In this document: positions 57,607 to 64,000 of the stretch, in pieces | Position numbering within the stretch: the stretch's first letter is position 1 | Layout of the letters: each line of letters opens with the position of its first letter | NCBI GenBank assembly: GCA_016508695.1 | Contig: VNKQ01000020.1 | Coordinates: 620,001-684,000, forward strand | DNA length: 64,000 nt | Source of the DNA: Hyphodiscus hymeniophilus | Lineage: Eukaryota > Ascomycota > Leotiomycetes > Helotiales > Hyphodiscaceae | Reading direction: 5' to 3' | Notes under the pieces: model-generated | What the model was told of the DNA's origin: nothing | The model's input: only the letters and a program-made list of their open reading frames with translations | Database searches by the model: none | Program-made: the position numbers and the translations under genes

Positions 57607-59075
57607 CTACCCCGAGACTATTTTGGCGATGCTAGGTTGACTAAAGTCCGCTATGAGTACGGGGTCTGTCACATATATCGTTACAAAAGCAAAGCCTCCA
57701 TGCTCGTTCCAAAGTATATCACCAAACCCGTCTCTCTGAATTAGTTGCATAAAACGCTCCAATTCGATCAAAGATGATGGCCCAACCGATTTAGAGGTGC
57801 CCATAGTATCATGCATATCGACCATTTGCCCGGATGACTTAACATAGGTACACAATTCGCCTAATTCAGCTGGTAGCCTGAGCGAAACGATGTGATGATT
57901 CCCCAGTCTACCGAACCATATTTTCCCTAGCTGGAAGGCGCTGTCGAGTCTCAGGTTGGAAAGTCCCTGGTAAAGAATGCCTTTGTCGAATTTAATCAGT
58001 CCTTTGGAAGTTAGGGTCATGTTAGACTTCAGCCAAGGGTCGATAGATGTACTTACTCATCACTTTTCCAGGACCTGGAACAGAATTGCCTGATTACAAT
58101 TAGCAGACATTTTGGAGGCCGGAAATTCTCTATACATGCTATAATAGAAACTGGCAGTTCATAAAATGCAAGTGTACTTACTTGAGGTGGTAGCTACGGC
58201 TTTAAGATTTGCATCGGATTCCTCAACTTTTAACAATCAGTTAAGTCTACTCGTTTTAAGGATACGAACGCACCTGGACTCAGCTCCACTTTCTTCTCAG
58301 CAACTAATTCACTTGTCTGCACTGATGATAGAGGTTCATCCTCCAATACATCTCCATCTGAAACACGCCTCCGTTTCCCTGACCTGTCCTTGTACTCCTC
58401 AACAGCTAGTAAATCATCAGTTGCTACTTAACTTTTGTTAGCGAGTAAGAGCTTACCTTTTAGAAATGCATCATATTTGGTGGAGCCTTTCAACTGCTCT
58501 TCAACTCCTAATCCCCTCAGGATCTTGTATATGTCGGGTGGCCACACCCGGCGGTTGTCTGGCTCAATATGATCTAATACATAATCAAAGATATCCTTTG
58601 ACATCAAATTTGCTTCCCAAGTAGTAGGCTTAAAAGCTACTGCCCAGGAAATTATTCCATCGGGACTAAGGGTGCAAATGCGCTCGCATCGGTCCCGAGT
58701 TACCTGCTTTCTCGCTTTGGTTGTGGCTGAGTCGACGATAGAATCGCTGTGGCCTTTGAACAAACGGATCATACTCTTCGCGAATAATTTTTGACTCTTT
58801 AATTTAGTGGTGGCAATGAGATTTGTATAAGCTAACTCTGCCTGGGCGACAAGCTGTTCGCCTTGGGCGGAGGACGGCCCTCTTCGTCGTTCTTTGAGAG
58901 CTTCGATCTCGGCCGCGAGATCGGCCGCGGCGGCAGAAAGCCTGAGGCTCGACGCCCCGAGGATTTGGTATTGATCATTTGAAGGATGAAAGCTGCAGCT
59001 CTGGAGGCTTTGGACTAGCGATTCTAGTCTGCTGATTTGAGCGGTAAGCTGCGTGATGAACTTGGCCGTCGTCAT
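57607..59075 (-). CDS. Hypothetical coiled-coil protein, 407 residues
   Basis: Five exons (59075-58457, 58405-58274, 58226-58182, 58089-58057, 58001-57607). Introns are 51, 47, 92 and 55 bp, and every join is in frame; the total is exactly 408 codons. The N-terminus is coiled coil (FITQLTAQISRLESLVQSLQ; AAADLAAEIEALKERRRG), then a basic helical domain (KLKSQKLFAKSMIRLFKGHS) and WAVAFKPTTWEANLMSKDIF. A charged linker with KRRRVSDGD could be a nuclear signal, and the C-terminal domain (RLIKFDKGILYQGLSNLRLD, NHHIVSLRLPAELGELCTYV) is strand-rich. No family recognised. The 33-bp and 45-bp exons are the weakest part of the model. Confidence 0.6.
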
Positions 59076-59140
59076 GTTGAGTAGCGTTGGTGATTCTTGA
59101 GGGATCGTACTCTGGGGCCGGCGAAGATTTCTTTAAATAG

Positions 59141-59175
59141 GTGGCTGGGATAACTATTGCCCATGCACCCAGTTT
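59141..59175. repeat. Another end of the ACTGGGTG element
   Basis: The minus strand reads AAACTGGGTGCATGGGCAA, then CCAGCCACC. It is like the ends of the 54152-54404 element but with more differences inside. No partner end within 1 kb. Confidence 0.6.
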
Positions 59176-59400
59176 GTAAGCGAGACTGAATCCCAACCTA
59201 ATAATTTAGTGTTATTTTCCCTACAAATTTTTCAGCCTACAGATATGTTCTGATTCGTTAGTAAGGCTGCTCTAGGAGCTGAAAAGACGTTCTGAAGTCG
59301 CAGAGCATGGGGCAATCAAATATATGTATATAGTATTAATACCCCTACTTCACCATTTTCTAATCTACATACGCGACTTCAACTCAAAGGCCAAACTGCA

Positions 59401-60059
59401 ATGTCATATAAAAAAATCGCATCGTTTCACCCGCTTGATCGTCCAAGAATCCGGTTTGAACCCCATGACGAGATATATTGGCTCTGGGCTTCATTCAAAG
59501 ACCTTCTCACGGGGCACTCAGTAATGCTGAAGAACACATTTTTATCTGGAATCGAACCTGTATGCGCTGAGAACAGCCAAGAAGATATTTTTCAGTACAT
59601 GTACTCTGCTGGGGAGTGTATCCGAGGGGAAATGACCATATGGGAGAAGGATGACATAACATAGTAAGTTGAGCCGGGTCGCAATACTCTGCAATAGCTT
59701 ACAGACCAAGCTTCGTTCGCGCTCTCGGATCGACCGACGAGATATCGGCATGTCAAACTATCTGTTATAAATTCAGAAACTTTATGTACGCGATTACCAA
59801 TGAGATCAACTCACTTGCTGCGGAAGACAAGGTCGTACAGTCTCAACTAGCCCAGCAGGAGCTTGAACACTTTGCATGTGTCTTATTTAAAGATAATTGG
59901 TTGAAGGAGGACTCTGTACTTCTTGACTTTAACTTATGGACTGGTGATATTGAGTTGATAAATATAAGGAGGGCTTATACTCAAGGATGGTGGGCACTGG
60001 CTCTCCGTGCACTTGGGCATACAGTTTTGGAAGCTCAACAGAATTATTCTCAATACTAG
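59401..60059 (+). pseudogene. Two-exon orphan gene interrupted at the splice junction
   Basis: Exon 1 (59401-59663) encodes MSYKKIASFHPLDRPRIRFE..IWEKDDIT. Exon 2 (from 59705) encodes PSFVRALGSTDEISACQTIC, then ALAAEDK-type helical text ending RALGHTVLEAQQNYSQY at 60059. The 41-bp intron (GTAAGT..TTACAG) joins TA with A, giving a TAA stop at the junction; unspliced, the frame ends at TAG. A related intact gene would need a different base at 59705 (Tyr codon). No family recognised. It may be a recently inactivated gene, or my acceptor choice may be wrong. Confidence 0.4.
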
Positions 60060-60894
60060 GAAATGTGTCCAGTTCTTGGTTTGGATGGATTGACGATTGA
60101 CGACTAACCAAAAGCGTGTTTTGGAGGTTTACTATCTGCTTGCTCGCCCAGTATGTTGTCCAGTGTTACGCCAATAAAGACGATGAAGATAATGGCATGG
60201 TTGGTGAAAATATTAGGTGAACAATGTCTAAAGCCGAAAGAGTATCCGCAGACAGATCGTGTGAGAAACTGCATCCCAGGTGAGCAGCAGGAACGCAGAG
60301 TCATTGGAAGTCTAGGATAGGTGATCACCTGCTCATGGTATGAGTAGCATGTGAGCCAACATTTGGACAAGCATCGTCCAAGGGATTGTTTCGCACAAGT
60401 CCTAATAAGCAGGCTTGTATGCAGTATTGTCGGTGGCTATCACTCTTTTCATCCGCTTGTGATGTTCTGGCATTCCTGCAAGGTGTTAGTTGATCATCTT
60501 GGTAGCTAGTAAATTTGCTATACTCAGGAGCCGGACCCGTGCAGGTCTTGATTAGCGATGGAGTTCTTACGCGGGACTTTCTTTAAGGACCTCCTGGCGC
60601 TGTATTTGCCCTCCAACTTTGAAGTTATCTTGGCTGGTAAATATTATTGGCTGCCACGATTTACAATCCGCAACAGACAGGTAAGTCAAGTTATACTTCC
60701 TCCTCTTTATTATTTTTTATTTTCACCTCACACCATCTCTTTATCTGTCCACCTCTATTACTCTCTGGCTTGAAATCAATATCCAATCTTATAATGTCTG
60801 CTCTCTCGCAACATTCACCACCAAACCTGCGAGCCAACTTCATATTTCGAACCTGACTAGAGCTATGTAAACATTTCCTTTCTCACGCCTTCTT
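60060..60894. other. Intergenic with a possible first exon
   Basis: A short plus-strand frame (60558-60680, MEFLRGTFFKDLLALYLPSN) ends at a GTAAGT donor and might be the first exon of the gene below, but I could not confirm a join. Confidence 0.25.
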
Positions 60895-61176
60895 ATGTGT
60901 CTTGAGGGGTTTCTGGCTCATCGACGCGTTACGAGCCTTGGCATACACAAGCTACACAATGCACTGTGTATATTCGAGCATAATAGTAAAAACGTTACGG
61001 ATATTGTCAATCTTGCAAGGTATGTATATGAAGAAGAGAGTAAAGGCTTGGGTGACGAAATTGATATGTTGAGAGGTATATTCTGTCAATACGTTGCTCT
61101 TCATGCTGCAGAGCTCTCTGTTCATGCTGTGGAGCCAAACTCGCCAGAGCCGCCAAAAACCAAGAAGCACGGATAA
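60895..61176 (+). CDS. Fragment resembling the C-terminal part of fungal BTB proteins
   Basis: The ORF reads LHNALCIFEHNSKNVTDIVN, LARYVYEEESKGLGDEIDML and RGIFCQYVALHAAEL. Many fungal BTB proteins have a region LxxLHxxLCxFxL..R..DI..L..YVY..T....LRxxVxxYVA after the BTB domain, and this matches that pattern. The BTB domain itself is not visible upstream, so this is either a last exon or a remnant. A basic, low-complexity frame (61177-61359) follows the stop. Confidence 0.35.
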   Translation: MCLEGFLAHRRVTSLGIHKLHNALCIFEHNSKNVTDIVNLARYVYEEESKGLGDEIDMLRGIFCQYVALHAAELSVHAVEPNSPEPPKTKKHG

Positions 61177-61375
61177 TTGAAAGAAAAGCGTCAGAGCCAG
61201 CGAGTGCCTCGGCAACGCAGACAAGCAGACACAGGTTGCCCCAATGGCGCGAATGTGGTCGCGCGGAAGACTAAGATTGTTCGCTCTAACCATTTGACCA
61301 TGGCTTCCAAAAGCGCTTCTCAAAATAGCAACCAGATTGAGGCGCATGTGATTAAATAATTCCAAACTAGATCAA

Positions 61376-63989
61376 TCAGAGGCGCAGACCATGTACCCGT
61401 TCTGTGTGGTTCAGGAAGTGCGTGTCACAGCCTAAGAAGGCCGAACATCCCAGATAAGGACAGTGGAACCCTCCAATAATAGCCCTTCTCGTAAGGTGCT
61501 GACGACGAACGTGCCTGCTTAGACTATCGATACGAGAGAATGTATGCGTCCGCTTTCGTGGCCCAGTTTCTCTGTCATCCCACATGCAAAAGGGGCAGTA
61601 GAAAGAGGTGGTCTCGGGTATGTTCTGGGCATAAGAAACTGGGTCTACACCCGCGACAATCACGTCCGAAGCAGTGGTCTCTACCAACAGCTGGACGTCC
61701 GCGATAGTATCGTGTGTACCTGTCACAATATCGCCTGCAGTAGTAGACTCACACAGGTCTTGCAACTTCTCGATCTGTTGCATTCGCTTCTTAAACTTCG
61801 ATAATTTAAATTGATGAGGTGTGGCTTGCCGCTTGCTGAGCTGCACAAGGCTCTCGACGAGCTGGAGTCGCACGTCATACACTTGATCTTCGTCAAGGTT
61901 ATCAAGTGGTTGAAAGAGCAGTCTGGTGACGGTGGCTCGCTCCTCCAACTCGTACTCAATTGCTGCTGGCGTGAGCACATCAGGCGCTGGGAGGACGCCC
62001 CGCATCTGTTGGTCCACCTCGGTGATGTGGACCGTTTCGTGGAACTCATCGATGGTCTTTTCGAGAAGCGAACTGCGTAATTTGGTTTTGAGGCTGTTCA
62101 GGTTACGTTGCGCTTCGTTGTGTCGCTTATACCACGATGTATTTACCGCCGCCTTGATTGTAGAGTATCCGCGTTTCTTAATCTTCGTGGCATACCTCTC
62201 ACGAACTCGAATAAGCTTGACGATGTCCGGATGCTTCCAGATCTCCTCCTTTTGGGCGTCAGTCAGCTCAACTGGCGCCTGTTCATGACGTTCTAAGCGG
62301 CCCACGGCACGTATGAGATCGTCTCGTCGCGTACTACCTAAGTAGATAGCTTGACAGTCGGCGTCGATAAATGCTGGCATATAATGTCGTTCGTAGACGT
62401 CTCCACGATTTCCCATGATCTGCTTTCGTTCTTCTGGAGTTAGGGCCTCTGCAGAGTGTTAATAACCCTCCAGGAGAAAAGTGACAGAAGATAGTAGGCT
62501 GTTCTTACCATTCAACCTCTTCCCGGAAGCCCGTCGCAAGTCGTAAAATTCTAGCCGCTTCCGATATCCACAGCTTCGACCGAGGCGGACGAAGTGGTAC
62601 CGATGCTTTGCATACTGGAGTGCCTTAGTCTGAGAGATACGAATCGCGTCCGCGGTGCTCTCAACGTCGCGGAAGACTGGTCGCTGCGCCCATTTCGCAT
62701 CCCATTTCAAACGGATACGGTCTGTATTGCTCGGGACAATTAGGTTGTAAATCTGTGCGAGGGAAGTAAACTTGTTCTCAAAAGCATCATCGGCAAGGGC
62801 CAAGGACACTGTAAAGAGGATCGGGCAGCAGATGAGGTTCTCGCCCTCGTAGAAGGCGAACTTCTTCCTGATAACGGTCAATCCAGAGCACAGACAGAGC
62901 CTAAATACACCAGGTGCTGAAAGTACTCACGGTTTCCTCTTCCCTCCGGACCTCTTGATATGCTTGAGGTTGAGGATGAGAATGACTATTGGCGGCTGTC
63001 CTTTGACAGGAGGTGGAAAGACCTGGAACTCGATATCTTCGTACAAGAGCGGTCGCTTCCCCACAAGAGCCTTTGGCCGTGTGGATGTACAGGCAGCAAA
63101 GATAAGAAGAGCCGACTGCTGTACTCGAAGCCGCTCGTGAGCAAACACCTCTCGGTCGCGCACCCAGTGTCCGTTCTGAAGGACGCAGAGGTCTTCCATA
63201 AACAGTCCAGCCTTGTCCTTTTCCGAATCGTCGAGGCCAAGCGTAGGAATCCACTGTCAAGATATTAGTACTGTTAGGCTTGTAGTGAGACCAAGTCACA
63301 GACGTTACGGATGTCTAACATAATGCCCTCGTCCATATAACGCAGAGCAGTTCGTTGGTATACCATGCTGAGAACCAACCAGTGCGTGACAATACTCGAC
63401 TTTTTCTTGATACGCGAATTGTCCTTGCGCCAGAGGAGATATGTCTTGAATTCACTTGAGTCGAACTGAATGAGGCCCAAGTTACCTGGTTCGATGATTG
63501 AACTAGACGGAGGTGGAGTAGAACACGCAGCGATAAGGGCTGCCTTAGGATCCCCACGTTCTGTCTCCCGGCAGAACCTATTCCGTCACAGTGAGTACCA
63601 AGGACTATAAACTGTTATTGGGAGGCGGGAAGGACCCACAGTTCCCATTTTCCTTCCTCTGCCCGCATCATGTCTTTTGTAGTGTCACAAGGGTCTGACA
63701 AAGTTGGACCGGCAGCGGCAAACTCGACCTTCTTCTGTCGATAATACTCGGCTTTTGCGTCACGATCAGCGGCAGAATTATAGCCAAAATCACTATCAGA
63801 ATCAGAACTAGGTTCGGAGTGGTCGCCATCGGAGGGAGTGGATGATCTCTGCTCCACCTTAGCCCGCGGTTTGTCCGAGCGAGGATAGTCGCTGCTAGGC
63901 AGCCCTGGTGGAGGAGTCTTCGCACGGCCATGGCTCAGAGCTTGACGCTGGGTGTGACGTCGGGGGAATTTGGTGGGCGGATGTATCAT
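61376..63989 (-). CDS. DUF3435 tyrosine recombinase (Starship Captain / Crypton-like family), intact
   Basis: Five exons (63989-63640, 63577-63304, 63253-62931, 62867-62509, 62448-61376) with introns of 62, 50, 63 and 60 bp give 793 codons without a stop, so 792 residues. After a disordered N-terminus come a core-binding-type region (KTYLLWRKDNSRIKKKSSIV, VYQRTALRYMDEGI; VFAHERLRVQQSALLIFAAC) and the catalytic domain: Arg in STRPKALVGKR (about R267), strands VKGQPPIVILIL, FTVSLALADDAFENKF, the HxxR-equivalent EFYDLRRASGKR (about R427) and a Tyr in GDVYERHYMPAF (Y454 or Y458). The C-terminus has two zinc-finger-like C/H sets (CPFC..HVRRQH, CPYLGC..HTERVH). It would be a DNA-binding site-specific recombinase acting in the nucleus. 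The ATG is 11 bases from the window edge, so an upstream exon cannot be excluded. Confidence 0.82.
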
Positions 63990-64000
63990 GTCGTTGCGAG

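Overview
The window looks like nuclear DNA of a filamentous ascomycete. Genes are split by many short introns (about 43-62 bp, GT..CTRAY..AG), and the protein families are typically fungal: an RTA1-like exporter, a CSC1/DUF221 channel, a PigL_N-domain protein, a Zn2Cys6 regulator, fungal BTB proteins, a pogo-type transposase and a DUF3435 tyrosine recombinase. A Leotiomycete-like genome is my guess. It rests on remembered resemblance, not on a search. The layout is that of an accessory or repeat-rich region: intact genes alternate with broken ones, and many nonsense changes fit C-to-T at CpA, the pattern left by repeat-induced point mutation (RIP).

Layout: 0-5 kb holds only weak ORFs. 5.0-5.8 kb is a broken copy of a gene whose second, more decayed copy lies at 30.0-31.1 kb. 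6.1-14.3 kb is the best preserved block: CSC1-type channel, DHA2-type MFS transporter and a PD-(D/E)XK-like protein. 14.9-18.8 kb holds one complete PigL_N protein followed by two partial relatives of its tail. 19.5-21.1 kb is a broken gene with a possible LEDGF-IBD-like domain. 22.5-29.1 kb has an orphan protein, a pseudokinase, a MADS-like fragment and a five-exon RTA1 gene. 29-33.5 kb is AT-rich and decayed, including half of a pogo-like transposase.

33.7-46.4 kb mixes broken regulators and enzymes (BTB, Zn2Cys6, BCS1-like AAA, kinase) with apparently intact genes: a SAM+HMG-box protein, a K/E-repeat protein and a BTB protein. 48.2-59.1 kb carries conserved-looking genes of unknown function: a 922-residue five-exon protein, a 268-residue protein, a 407-residue five-exon protein and a small Cys-rich protein. 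It also holds a perfect 28-bp hairpin and a small family of inverted-repeat elements. The right end (61.4-64.0 kb) encodes an apparently intact 792-residue DUF3435 recombinase, the family that includes the 'Captains' of Starship giant transposons. It is transcribed leftward, so if it is a Captain the rest of this window would be on its cargo side. That is a hypothesis.

Apart from transposon genes I see no biosynthetic pathway or operon-like cooperation. Exon joins were chosen by reading-frame continuity and splice consensus by eye; no alignment or database search was run.
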